Below, piece by piece: positions 45,501 through 52,648 of a stretch of DNA of 64,000 bases. A model generated the notes under the pieces. The model was not told where the DNA came from. It searched no databases and saw only the letters and a program-made list of their open reading frames with translations. Both the position numbers and the translations under genes were made by a program. The DNA is taken from assembly GCF_020166345.1 (NCBI RefSeq), contig NZ_JAIUJS010000004.1, forward strand, positions 310,001 through 374,000, read 5' to 3'. Source of the DNA: Winogradskyella vincentii. GTDB lineage: Bacteria; Bacteroidota; Bacteroidia; Flavobacteriales; Flavobacteriaceae. How positions within the stretch are numbered: the stretch's first letter is position 1; every line of letters starts with the position of its first letter.

Positions 45501-46229
45501 ATCGAAGATCCAGTGGCTGTTACGCAAGACATAACTGTTGGCCTGGATGCCAGTGGTAGTGCGAGTATAATACCTGCGGATATTGATAACGGTTCGAGCG
45601 ACAACTGTACCATTGATATGAGCACAATAGATATTACTTCCTTTGGCTGTAGCGACCTTGGTGCCAACACGGTTACTCTTACGGTTACAGATTCCAATGG
45701 ACTTACCGATAGTGCCACGGCAACTGTTACTGTTGAGGACAACCTCGATCCATCCGCAATTGGTATGGATATCACAGTGGACCTTTTGGGAATGCCTTCA
45801 GTCTCTATAGTAGCAGCTGATGTTGACGATGGCTCTGGTGATAACTGTGGAAGTGTTACGCTAAGTATTGATGTGGATACATTTACAATGGAAGGTGTTT
45901 TCCCAGTTGTACTCACTGTAACTGATGCAGCTGGAAACACAGATACTGTCACGATTAATGTAACAGTTACAGATAGTTTGAGCATTGATGATGAAGAATA
46001 TTCACCAAATGATATTAGACTGTATCCGAATCCAGCATCAGATAGGTTATACTTTGACACTGATTTGATAATCTCTAAAGTTCAGTTAGTTGATCTTACA
46101 GGAAAATTAGTTTTAGAAAGAATCAACCCTGGAGATAATGTCGTTGTTGAGAATCTTCAAGAAGGCGTTTATTTTGTTCTATTTGATGTAGATGGCATTA
46201 AATTAACCAAGCGGTTTATTAAGCATTAA
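42525..46229 (+). CDS. Secreted tandem-repeat protein with T9SS type A sorting domain
   Basis: A 1234-residue surface protein. The signal region is at 1-38 (LLSFLLLVMALNMQGQ). Five units of about 80-90 residues follow (about 40-430; EYWFDADPGFGxGT, then EGFHxLxIRAxNxDGxWSLF), then nine units of about 79 residues (about 435-1150), each built as DNxDPVAVxQxITVQLDASG, DNC, FDCSxLG, then VTLTVTD and TVTVED, resembling HYR/Ig-like modules. The C-terminal type A sorting domain has LYPNPASDRLYFD and KLTKRFIKH. The nine-unit part is more GC-rich than its neighbours, with repeats highly alike at DNA level, which suggests recent expansion. Adhesion is inferred from architecture. Confidence 0.88.
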   Translation: MRAFNNMRSILDTTFYTGILKRLLSFLLLVMALNMQGQTIASFEYYFGPDPGIGSRSTISADTNTGELTQDLVIDVTGLNEGFHKLSILAIDSNGEYSLYSASDFYIFDFTTGGASISDLDELEYWFDADPGFGLGTTLSITGSPIDETTESFVIPLGTLSEGFHTLGMRAKSVDGTWSLFTKSIFYIFELSGGAPISDLTAIEYWFGADPGLGNGDPLSITGNPSELTESYAIPLGALDEGFQTISIRAQNLDGDWSLFDKKTFYVSDIAGSDPISNLQKLEYWFDTDPGFGNGTEIAIAGAPSDYTDPLVIPLGSLDGGFHELGIRAQNLDGTWSLYERKRFFIIDAADFATPPAAPLDEIEFLYDAELGFGTGTPLGFTPTGNPDEYLVEIPTDLVTCDFHDIWISMKNTDGSYSLYSVLEDVEVFDNADPTIVVFADITVELDALGQGSITIADVDNGTFDDCELVSVVLDQPQFDYTCADLGANTVMVTATDAEMKVSTQNVTITVVDNIDPVAVAQDLTISLDANGMASITANDLEDGSTDNCSIVSRSVDITDFDCTNLGPNTVNFTVTDPDGNTNSVSATVTVEDNTNPNAITQNLTVQLDATGAATIVPDDVDLSTDNCTIVTKGLDIDTFDCTDLGDNTVTLTVTDQSGNSNTATATITVEDNIDPVAVSQNITVQLNASGNATILATDIDDSSSDNCNITNRSLDISSFDCSNLGDNTVTLTVTDQSGNSDTATATVTVEDVADPTAVGQNITVQLDASGSASITALDIDNGSNDNCTIDTRSLDITDFDCGDVGANTVTLTVTDTSGNSNSTTATVTVEDNIMPTVTTQDLTVQLDASGTASIVEADIENSLSDNCGIASSVLDITSFDCSDLGANTVNLTVTDVNGNVTNTPATVTVEDSIDPVAVAQDITVQLDGSGNASIVVGDVENGSSDNCSIVSSTLDVSSFDCSNVGANSVTLTVTDQSGNTDTATITVTVEDIEDPVAVTQDITVGLDASGSASIIPADIDNGSSDNCTIDMSTIDITSFGCSDLGANTVTLTVTDSNGLTDSATATVTVEDNLDPSAIGMDITVDLLGMPSVSIVAADVDDGSGDNCGSVTLSIDVDTFTMEGVFPVVLTVTDAAGNTDTVTINVTVTDSLSIDDEEYSPNDIRLYPNPASDRLYFDTDLIISKVQLVDLTGKLVLERINPGDNVVVENLQEGVYFVLFDVDGIKLTKRFIKH

Positions 46230-46243
46230 TAATTAATATTAAC

Positions 46244-46276
46244 AAAAAAAGCAGTTGTTTTACAACTGCTTTTTTT
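46244..46276. terminator. Bidirectional intrinsic terminator
   Basis: GCAGTTGT (46251-46258) pairs with ACAACTGC (46262-46269); an A-run precedes and a T-run follows. It lies between the convergent 42525 gene and the DPP III gene and can end both. Confidence 0.88.
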
Positions 46277-46295
46277 CTTTATAATAATTGAAACA

Positions 46296-48323
46296 TTAAT
46301 TCACATCTGGTAAATGATTGTAAGTTTTGCTGTATTGTAACATTTGTTCTGGGAACCCTTTTGGTTGAGTTACCTTAATAGCAGTAATCTCACCCACATC
46401 GTTGGTTTCAGGTACTAGAACCGGATTTACAAATCCACTATATGGTGCAGATGTAAATTGCTTATTTCTCTCAAGCACCTCAGCATGTAAGTCTTGATCT
46501 ACTTTAACACCATAGCCTTCAACTAGTGCTTCACAGGCTTCGTAATCACCTTCAGATTTAATACGTTGTGTCTCTCTTAATAACTGACCAAATAATTCAT
46601 GTAATTTATCATAATCATTAATATTGTAATACGTCTTTCCATCTCTTGTTACCTTTTCAATCACATTATCTTTTTTACCTTGTTCATAAGCCCAAGCAGA
46701 TACCCATTGTCTATTTCTCATATGAGCCTCTTCAACATCATCGCCAAGGTTTAATCTAATAAGCTGTGTCATTAAACCATTTCTGATATAACCATCAAAA
46801 GCTGCCATACCAACTTCTTTCCAATTTTCAACAAGACCTAATTCTTCTAGTTTAGAATCATACAAGTAATATAAACCAACTAAATCGGCTCTGCCCTCTT
46901 CTAATGTAGAAGCATAATTCTTTAATGTCTCTTTTGTTTCACCAACACCAGGATTTAATTGTCCAGAGGCATGTCCAATTACCTCATGCAATGCAGTATG
47001 TAGTTTATCTGCCAATTGTCCATGTTCTTCTTCTAATTTTAATTCTTCTTCATCATGAACAAATTCTTTTAATCTACCTGAACTACCTGAATTATTGTAA
47101 GCGTCAATAATGTTTCCTAATGAAACAGATTTACTACCAACTTCCTTTCTAATCCAATTGGCATTAGGTAAATTAACACCAATTGGTGTGCTAGGTGATG
47201 CATCTCCCGCTTCTCCAGCAACCGTGACTACCTTATATGTTACACCAACAACATTTTTCTTTTTATGATTATCCATTAATGGTGAATTATCTTCAAACCA
47301 TTGCGCATTTTCTGATAAAACCGCCATTTTTTGAGACATATCAAAGTCATTAATTTGCACTATAGTTTCATAAGAACCGCGATATCCTAATGGATCATTA
47401 TATACCTCAATGAAACTATTTATATAATCTACATTTCCATCGGTTGCAGCAGTCCAAGCAACATTATAATCATCCCAAGTTTGAAGATCTCCCGTCATAT
47501 AATACTTAATAAGTAAATCTATGGCATTTCCTTGAGCTTCATTTTCCGCCACCTCTCTAGCCTTTCCTAACCATTCAATAATTTTATCAATTGCTTGTCC
47601 ATATAGGCCGTCAGATTTATAAACTCGTTCCTTTAAAACTCCGTCCTCTTTAACTAATTGAGAGTTTAACCCATGGGATAATGGTCTTTTAGGGTCTGGT
47701 GATGTTTTAGCCTTATAGAAATTAACAACATCCTCGTTAGTTACATTAGGACCATAAAAATTTACCGCAGAAAGGGCTACATTATCAACGCCTTTAGCCT
47801 GATTGACTTTTTTAGAATCTTTATCATTAAAAATAACATCAAAAGCTTCTCCATCTAGTTTTGTATTAGTTGCAAGAAATAGTTCATTTAAATATTCTTT
47901 TGAAAAATCTGGTTTCAACTTATCATTTGAATAATGATGGTGAATTCCGTTGCTAAACCAAACACGCTTTAAGTAAATCTCAAAATTTTTCCAGTCATCA
48001 GTTGTTTTATCTCCAGTGTATTCTTTATATACATTTTCTAATGCACGTCTAATCTTAAGATTATGTCTGTAATTTTGATCCCACATAATGTCTCTACCTG
48101 CAAGACCTGCCTCAGTTAAATAGTACACTAATTTTTGTTCCTTCAACGTAAGATTTTCCCATCCAGGGATTTTATAACGTAGAATTTTGACATCAGCAAA
48201 TTGCTCTACATTATAATCAAATTTTGTATCGGATTCTTTAAAAGTTGATTCTTTGGTATCGTCCTTACACGCCACTATAACAAGTGCTAAAAGACAATAT
48301 TTTAATATTGATTTAATTTTCAT
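46296..48323 (-). CDS. Dipeptidyl peptidase III (M49), lipoprotein
   Basis: A zinc exopeptidase that removes dipeptides from the N-terminus of short peptides. 675 residues, including a lipobox (VIVAC, Cys19), so it is anchored in the periplasm or outer membrane rather than cytoplasmic as in eukaryotes. The M49 motif HExxGH is HEVIGH at 446-451, and the second motif EExRAD is EEGRADLVGLY about 32 residues later. The upper-lobe segment DYNVAWTAATDGNVDYINSF and the final NPVLVPETN are conserved. Its -7 element TACCTTTG is 25 nt upstream on the minus strand. It is likely for peptide uptake. Confidence 0.94.
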   Translation of the reverse strand: MKIKSILKYCLLALVIVACKDDTKESTFKESDTKFDYNVEQFADVKILRYKIPGWENLTLKEQKLVYYLTEAGLAGRDIMWDQNYRHNLKIRRALENVYKEYTGDKTTDDWKNFEIYLKRVWFSNGIHHHYSNDKLKPDFSKEYLNELFLATNTKLDGEAFDVIFNDKDSKKVNQAKGVDNVALSAVNFYGPNVTNEDVVNFYKAKTSPDPKRPLSHGLNSQLVKEDGVLKERVYKSDGLYGQAIDKIIEWLGKAREVAENEAQGNAIDLLIKYYMTGDLQTWDDYNVAWTAATDGNVDYINSFIEVYNDPLGYRGSYETIVQINDFDMSQKMAVLSENAQWFEDNSPLMDNHKKKNVVGVTYKVVTVAGEAGDASPSTPIGVNLPNANWIRKEVGSKSVSLGNIIDAYNNSGSSGRLKEFVHDEEELKLEEEHGQLADKLHTALHEVIGHASGQLNPGVGETKETLKNYASTLEEGRADLVGLYYLYDSKLEELGLVENWKEVGMAAFDGYIRNGLMTQLIRLNLGDDVEEAHMRNRQWVSAWAYEQGKKDNVIEKVTRDGKTYYNINDYDKLHELFGQLLRETQRIKSEGDYEACEALVEGYGVKVDQDLHAEVLERNKQFTSAPYSGFVNPVLVPETNDVGEITAIKVTQPKGFPEQMLQYSKTYNHLPDVN

Positions 48324-48348
48324 GAGTTAGTTGATTTTAGGTTTCCTG

Positions 48349-48356
48349 CAAAGGTA
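48349..48356 (-). promoter_or_regulatory. -7 element of the DPP III gene (TACCTTTG)
   Basis: CAAAGGTA reads TACCTTTG on the minus strand, 25 nt before the ATG at 48323. It is back-to-back with the promoter at 48385. Confidence 0.6.
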
Positions 48357-48384
48357 ATACTTAAATGACATATCATAAAATTAC

Positions 48385-48392
48385 TATCTTTG
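48385..48392 (+). promoter_or_regulatory. -7 element of the SRPBCC-crcB operon (TATCTTTG)
   Basis: TATCTTTG, 25 nt before the ATG at 48418. The two divergent -7 elements are 28 nt apart, leaving the two transcription units a shared control region. Confidence 0.6.
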
Positions 48393-48417
48393 AGAAACAA
48401 CTAAACTATATCAATCA

Positions 48418-49437
48418 ATGAAAGCATTTAAGTACATCTTATTATTGCTACTTATATTTATTATCGGATTTTCAATTTACGTAGCTGTTCAGCCAAATGA
48501 ATTTAGTTTTGATAGAAGCAGAACAATAAATGCACCGGCATCCTTATTGTATCAAAAAGTAAATGACTATAAAGAATGGCCATCATTTTCGCCATGGATT
48601 GAACAAGAACCTGAAGCTAGCTTAACATATAGCGACAAAACAATTGGTGAAGGTGCCTATTACTCCTGGAAAGGTGAAATTCTTGGAGAAGGTAAAATGA
48701 CTACCAAAAGCACCGAAGAAAATAAGTCAATTGCTCAATTAATAGAATTTACAGCACCGTTTGAGGCACAATCCGATATAAATTGGACGTTTGAACCAAG
48801 TGATGAAGGCACTAAAGTAACTTGGGCCATGGAAGGCAAACAAGATTTTGTTTCTAAGCTGTTTACTACAATTATGGGTTCTATTGAATCTGAAACAGGA
48901 CCAAATTTTGAACGTGGCTTATTTAAATTGGATAGTTTAATAACTGAGGATATGGCACGCTACGATATTGAAATCAAGGGTATTTCTGAATATGGCGGAA
49001 GCTTCTACTTGTTTAAAACTACAAATGCAAACTCTACAAATATCAGTGCCAAAATGGGAGAAAACTTTGGTGCAGTAATGCAATTTATGGGAAGTAATGG
49101 TATTGTACCATATGGCATGCCAATGACAGTCTACAACACTATGGAAGAGAACAATGTAATTATGAGCAATGGCTTACCAGTCAATGAAAGACATTCCATA
49201 CCTGAAGGTTCTGATATTTCAATTGGATATATTCCAAAAACTAAAGTGCTAAAGACAACACTTTTGGGTAATTACACTAATCTTTCTAAAGCTTGGGAAG
49301 CTACTATGGATCATATAAAGGAAAATAATTTAGTTCAATCTGATTTGAAACCTTTCGAAATATATGTAACCGATCCTGGTAATTTTCCTAACCCAGCGGA
49401 TTGGAAAACTGAAATCTATATTCCACTAGAAGAATAA
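48418..49437 (+). CDS. Membrane-anchored SRPBCC plus GyrI-like effector-binding protein
   Basis: A 339-residue protein. A single N-terminal hydrophobic helix (YILLLLLIFIIGFSIYVAV) anchors it. Residues about 28-170 form an SRPBCC (START-like) ligand-binding domain (RTINAPASLLYQKVNDYKEWPSFSPW is typical; TKVTWAMEGKQDFVSK closes it). Residues about 180-338 are a GyrI-like/AraC effector-binding domain (GGSFYLFKTT, GYIPKTKVLKTTLLGNYTNLSKAWE, EIYVTDPG). Both halves bind small hydrophobic ligands in known relatives. The crcB start codon follows the stop directly, so both are translationally linked. Confidence 0.85.
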   Translation: MKAFKYILLLLLIFIIGFSIYVAVQPNEFSFDRSRTINAPASLLYQKVNDYKEWPSFSPWIEQEPEASLTYSDKTIGEGAYYSWKGEILGEGKMTTKSTEENKSIAQLIEFTAPFEAQSDINWTFEPSDEGTKVTWAMEGKQDFVSKLFTTIMGSIESETGPNFERGLFKLDSLITEDMARYDIEIKGISEYGGSFYLFKTTNANSTNISAKMGENFGAVMQFMGSNGIVPYGMPMTVYNTMEENNVIMSNGLPVNERHSIPEGSDISIGYIPKTKVLKTTLLGNYTNLSKAWEATMDHIKENNLVQSDLKPFEIYVTDPGNFPNPADWKTEIYIPLEE

Positions 49438-49803
49438 ATGAAACATATATTACTAGTTTTTTTTGGTGGAGGCCTTGGAAGTGTCTTAAGATATTTAATT
49501 GGCAAATGGCTCAACAGTTCAAGTGATGGCATACCATACGGTACATTTATGGCCAACATTTTAGGTAGTTTATTAATTGGTGTAATATTAGGACTAGCAA
49601 GCAAAAATAATAGCCTTACTCAAAGTCAGACACTTCTTTTAGCAACAGGATTTTGTGGCGGATTTACCACCTTTTCAACCTTTGCCTACGAAAACCATGT
49701 GTTCCTAAAATCAGGAGATTTTACCAGTTTTGCTTTATATACTATTGGAAGCTTTGTTATAGGATTTCTAGCAGTGTTCTTGGGTATTTTTCTTGTGAAA
49801 TAA
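49438..49803 (+). CDS. crcB: Fluoride ion channel CrcB/Fluc
   Basis: A 121-residue membrane protein with four hydrophobic helices that exports fluoride as a dual-topology dimer. The family signatures are all here: GGGLGSVLRYLIG in helix 1, GTFMANILGSLLIG in helix 2 (the conserved Asn lines the pore), and GFCGGFTTFSTFAYE in helix 3 (the Phe box and the central Na-binding turn). It starts with no gap after the SRPBCC/GyrI-like gene. I see no fluoride riboswitch in front of the operon. It is convergent with the DUF1684 gene. Confidence 0.96.
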   Translation: MKHILLVFFGGGLGSVLRYLIGKWLNSSSDGIPYGTFMANILGSLLIGVILGLASKNNSLTQSQTLLLATGFCGGFTTFSTFAYENHVFLKSGDFTSFALYTIGSFVIGFLAVFLGIFLVK

Positions 49804-49810
49804 ATTAAGA

Positions 49811-50407
49811 CTATTTAAACTTTTTCATTCCTGCCTTAATTTCAGTATTTAAATAATTTATTCTTGGCACTATAGGGCAAGAATACTTCTCGTTGTATAC
49901 ACAAAGTGGGTTATAAGCCTTATTAAAATCAATTACAATAGTATCACCTTTAGGAATTCTAAGGTCTATATATCGTCCTCCTCCATATGAAGTATCACCA
50001 TTGGTATTATCTAAAAATGGTAGGAACAAATAATCTTCATATCCTTCTGTTTGCATGTTTTCTTCACCTTGGTAAACGTTTAATTGATAGGGATTGCCAT
50101 TTATTTGAAATTTTAAAATCCCATAAACGCGCTCCTTCGATAAACGATCATCAGTAGTTTTCATGTTAAACCATTCTGAATCTGGAGTTCGTTCAAGATA
50201 TGCGCCAACCACAAATAGAGAATCCTCCTTAAAAAAATCTAAGCCTTTAAAATTTTTTAAATCATCTGGTTTAAGTGGCGACACAGATGCATCTTTATAA
50301 ATCGCATTCTTTTCTCTTTGCCATTCTGTTTCACCTTTAAGACCCTGCTTTTTATCAGAACAACTAAATACTATCAAAACTGTAATTGAAAAAAGTATGT
50401 ATTTCAT
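49811..50407 (-). CDS. DUF1684 lipoprotein
   Basis: A 198-residue lipoprotein (lipobox VFSC, Cys16). The C-terminal part shows the family's hallmark, GGGRYIDLRIP then DFNKAYNPLCVYNEKYSCPIVP, with two Cys that may pair. An N-terminal segment with EWQREKNA is also conserved in DUF1684. No activity has been assigned to the family as far as I know. It is convergent with crcB (7 nt) and has a consensus -7 element TATTTTTG (minus strand, 50430-50437) 22 nt before the ATG. Confidence 0.88.
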   Translation of the reverse strand: MKYILFSITVLIVFSCSDKKQGLKGETEWQREKNAIYKDASVSPLKPDDLKNFKGLDFFKEDSLFVVGAYLERTPDSEWFNMKTTDDRLSKERVYGILKFQINGNPYQLNVYQGEENMQTEGYEDYLFLPFLDNTNGDTSYGGGRYIDLRIPKGDTIVIDFNKAYNPLCVYNEKYSCPIVPRINYLNTEIKAGMKKFK

Positions 50408-50429
50408 TGAAAGTCTAAATTCTATAAGT

Positions 50430-50437
50430 CAAAAATA
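50430..50437 (-). promoter_or_regulatory. -7 element of the DUF1684 gene (TATTTTTG)
   Basis: CAAAAATA reads TATTTTTG on the minus strand, 22 nt before the ATG at 50407. Confidence 0.55.
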
Positions 50438-50457
50438 CAACTTATCAATTTTTATTG

Positions 50458-50465
50458 TAGTTTTG
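50458..50465 (+). promoter_or_regulatory. -7 element of the mini-ORF / MFS unit (TAGTTTTG)
   Basis: TAGTTTTG lies 20 nt before the ATG of the 25-codon frame. It is the last TAnnTTTG on the plus strand before the MFS gene at 50643, which would make the leader of that gene about 170 nt long. Confidence 0.5.
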
Positions 50466-50485
50466 AATCAAACAATAAATCAAAA

Positions 50486-50563
50486 ATGCGACAAGCAATT
50501 AGATATACAAAGCAAATCACAGTCAATTCTTCGGAAGACATTCGGATGCATTATCTATTGTAG
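50486..50563 (+). CDS. Possible 25-codon leader peptide
   Basis: ATG at 50486, 25 codons, TAG at 50561-50563; the product begins MRQAIRYTKQITVN and is basic and hydrophilic. It lies between a -7 element (20 nt upstream) and a strong terminator (30 nt downstream), followed by the MFS gene. The position is that of a leader peptide in an attenuator. The sequence shows no run of one amino acid, so the trigger cannot be guessed; it may also be a spurious frame. Confidence 0.35.
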   Translation: MRQAIRYTKQITVNSSEDIRMHYLL

Positions 50564-50592
50564 CTATATATACACACCATTAAACAATATTT

Positions 50593-50620
50593 AAAAGTCC
50601 GACGATACCGTCGGACTTTT
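50593..50620 (+). terminator. Intrinsic terminator / candidate attenuator before the MFS gene
   Basis: A 12-bp perfect stem (AAAAGTCCGACG at 50593-50604, loop ATAC, complement to 50620) followed by T-rich DNA. No plus-strand gene ends just upstream (crcB stops about 790 nt earlier), and the MFS ATG is only 22 nt downstream, so it most plausibly ends a short leader transcript. Confidence 0.7.
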
Positions 50621-50642
50621 TATTTTTATAATAACAACCAAA

Positions 50643-51854
50643 ATGAAAAAGCTCTATCTAAATTATATCGAATCCTTTAAAGGATTATCAAAAGAGATAT
50701 GGTATATCTCATTAATCTCGTTAGTAAATAGAGCAGGTACAATGGTAATTCCGTTTTTATCACTTTACCTTACCAAAAATCTCGACTTCAGTAAAGATGA
50801 TGCTGGCTGGATATTGGCCTTTTTTGGTATTGGCTCTGTTGTTGGCGGTTGGCTAGGAGGTAAACTAACGGACATTTTCGGTTTTTACAAAGTCATGATC
50901 TTTAGTTTACTTGTTACAGGATTAAGCTTTATTTGTTTACAATACATAACCACGTTTTGGGGACTCTGCATTGCAATTCTTATTATAATGAGTATTGCTG
51001 ATTGCTTTAGACCTGCTATATATGTATCAATAAAGACATACAGCATACCCGAAAATCAAACTAGAGCCATAGGACTAATACGTTTAGCTATTAATGCAGG
51101 TATGGCAATTGGGCCAACAATGGCTGGATTAATAATTGTAACACAAGGTTATAGGTTGCTATTCTGGATTGACGGAATAACATGCATTGTTGCCATTATT
51201 CTATTTAAATATTTAGTAGCACCTCCAAACAAACTAATTCCAGAAGAGAAAAGTGATGAACCAATTTTGAAAAAGAATTTTGTTTACCAAGATTTTACAT
51301 ATTGGATTTTTATTGGAATCTGCTTTTTTATGGGAATGGCATTTTTTCAACTCATAGTAACAATGCCATTATACTATGAAGAAGTTTTTAACCTTAATGA
51401 ATTTAAAATTGGGTTGATGTGGATTATTAATGTTGGCATAATTATAATATTAGAGATGCCGTTATTAAACTTTTTAGAGAAGAAGTTTATTCCTGTTTCT
51501 AAACACATTCTAATGGCATGTTCTTTAATGTGTATCAGCTTTTTTATCCTATATCAAAATTTCTGGATCGGCATACTGATTTTAAATATGGTAATAATAA
51601 CATTTGGTGAAATGTTAGGGTTTCCATTTACCAATAAGTTTGCTCTTAACCGAGCGAAAAAAGGGGTTGAAGGAAGTTATTTGGCGCTTTATGCTATGGC
51701 ATTTTCATTATCACATATTTTCAGTTCAAAAATTGGACTGACCATAGTAGATCAGTATGGCTATCAGGTGAATTGGCTAGTAACTGGCACATATGGATTA
51801 ATAGCAATTCTCTTATCTTATTGGCTTATTAACAGAGTTAAAGATCATCAGTAA
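50643..51854 (+). CDS. Major facilitator superfamily transporter
   Basis: A 403-residue inner-membrane protein with about 12 hydrophobic helices. The N-half motif A between helices 2 and 3 is GGWLGGKLTDIFGFYK (GxLaDrxGr type), and RAGTMVIPFLSLYLTKNL and NQTRAIGLIRLAINAGMAIGPTMAG are typical of MdtH/Bcr-like drug-efflux members. The central loop (about 190-205) is charged. The substrate is unknown; multidrug or metabolite export is likely from the subgroup. The short leader in front of it carries a terminator hairpin, so expression may be attenuated. Confidence 0.9.
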   Translation: MKKLYLNYIESFKGLSKEIWYISLISLVNRAGTMVIPFLSLYLTKNLDFSKDDAGWILAFFGIGSVVGGWLGGKLTDIFGFYKVMIFSLLVTGLSFICLQYITTFWGLCIAILIIMSIADCFRPAIYVSIKTYSIPENQTRAIGLIRLAINAGMAIGPTMAGLIIVTQGYRLLFWIDGITCIVAIILFKYLVAPPNKLIPEEKSDEPILKKNFVYQDFTYWIFIGICFFMGMAFFQLIVTMPLYYEEVFNLNEFKIGLMWIINVGIIIILEMPLLNFLEKKFIPVSKHILMACSLMCISFFILYQNFWIGILILNMVIITFGEMLGFPFTNKFALNRAKKGVEGSYLALYAMAFSLSHIFSSKIGLTIVDQYGYQVNWLVTGTYGLIAILLSYWLINRVKDHQ

Positions 51855-51889
51855 GAATTGGTGTCAATCTTAAATATTAACTTAGTAAA

Positions 51890-52603
51890 ATGAAAAAAAT
51901 AATTTGGATTTGTTTTTCAATGTTGCTCCTTTTAAGTTGTAATGAAAATTCAACTAGTAAAGAATATCCGCAATTAGAACCTAATCGTTACAATGTGGCA
52001 TTCTTAATTATGGATGGTGTTTATAACACAGAATTAACTGCACCGTTCGATATTTTTCAGCATACTGTATTTAGGCAAAATATTAAATCAATGAACGTCT
52101 TTACTGTGGCTAATACCGATAATCCAGTTACAACATTTGAGGGCATGCGGTTATTACCTGATTTTAATTATGTTACGGATTCATTGCCAAAAATTGACAT
52201 CTTAGTAGTGCCTAGTGCTGAGCATCATTTAGATACTGATTTGGAGGATAAGGTTATGCTAAATTTTGTAAGAAAGGTAGATAAAGAGGCACAATTTATT
52301 ACCTCGCACTGCGATGGTGCTTTTGTATTAGCAAAGGCCGGATTATTAGACAATAAAGTTTCTACAACTTTCCCTAGTGATATTGATAAAATGAGAGCTA
52401 TGTTTCCTGAATTAGACATCAGAAAAGAGGTTTTATTTGTGCACGATGGCAAATACATAACCTCAGCTGGTGGAGCAAAATCATTTGAAGCAGCACTGTA
52501 CCTAAGTGAATTTCTTTATGGTAAAGAAATAGCACAATCCATAGCTAGAGGCCTCGTAATAGATTGGAATTTAGATGAAGTTCCACATCTGGTTATTGAG
52601 TGA
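51890..52603 (+). CDS. DJ-1/PfpI family lipoprotein
   Basis: A 237-residue lipoprotein (lipobox LLSC, Cys17). The DJ-1/PfpI (class I glutamine amidotransferase-like) domain covers about 35-230. The nucleophile elbow holds Cys141 in SHCDGAFVLAKAG; the upstream acidic residue in TELTAPFDIF and the late VHDGKYITSAGGAKSFEAALY are conserved. The domain resembles the N-terminal part of GlxA-type AraC regulators, here without the DNA-binding domain and attached to a membrane. Its substrate is unknown. It is 35 nt after the MFS gene on the same strand. Confidence 0.88.
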   Translation: MKKIIWICFSMLLLLSCNENSTSKEYPQLEPNRYNVAFLIMDGVYNTELTAPFDIFQHTVFRQNIKSMNVFTVANTDNPVTTFEGMRLLPDFNYVTDSLPKIDILVVPSAEHHLDTDLEDKVMLNFVRKVDKEAQFITSHCDGAFVLAKAGLLDNKVSTTFPSDIDKMRAMFPELDIRKEVLFVHDGKYITSAGGAKSFEAALYLSEFLYGKEIAQSIARGLVIDWNLDEVPHLVIE

Positions 52604-52648
52604 ATTTAATTATGTATTTTTAAGGAACTAACCATCTTCAAAATTAAT

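Noticed and set aside
44000..45750. Regular DNA repeats considered as a CRISPR or satellite array
   Set aside because: The units are about 237-240 bp, in frame throughout and encode protein repeats; no short identical repeats separated by unique spacers are present.
44087..46060. Long minus-strand open frames (up to about 250 codons) opposite the 42525 gene
   Set aside because: They arise from the codon bias of the tandem repeats; each repeats the mirror of the sense unit, has no independent start signal or known domain, and is Ser/Val-rich low-complexity.
50486..50563. Resemblance of the 25-codon peptide (MRQ...TKQIT) to the N-terminus of Bacteroidota RpoD
   Set aside because: The match is limited to a few residues of a short peptide and stops at once; not enough to claim homology.
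50397..50594. 65-codon plus-strand frame between DUF1684 and the MFS gene
   Set aside because: It starts inside the DUF1684 gene, upstream of the only -7 element on the plus strand, and has no protein-like pattern; the shorter 25-codon frame fits the promoter and terminator better.
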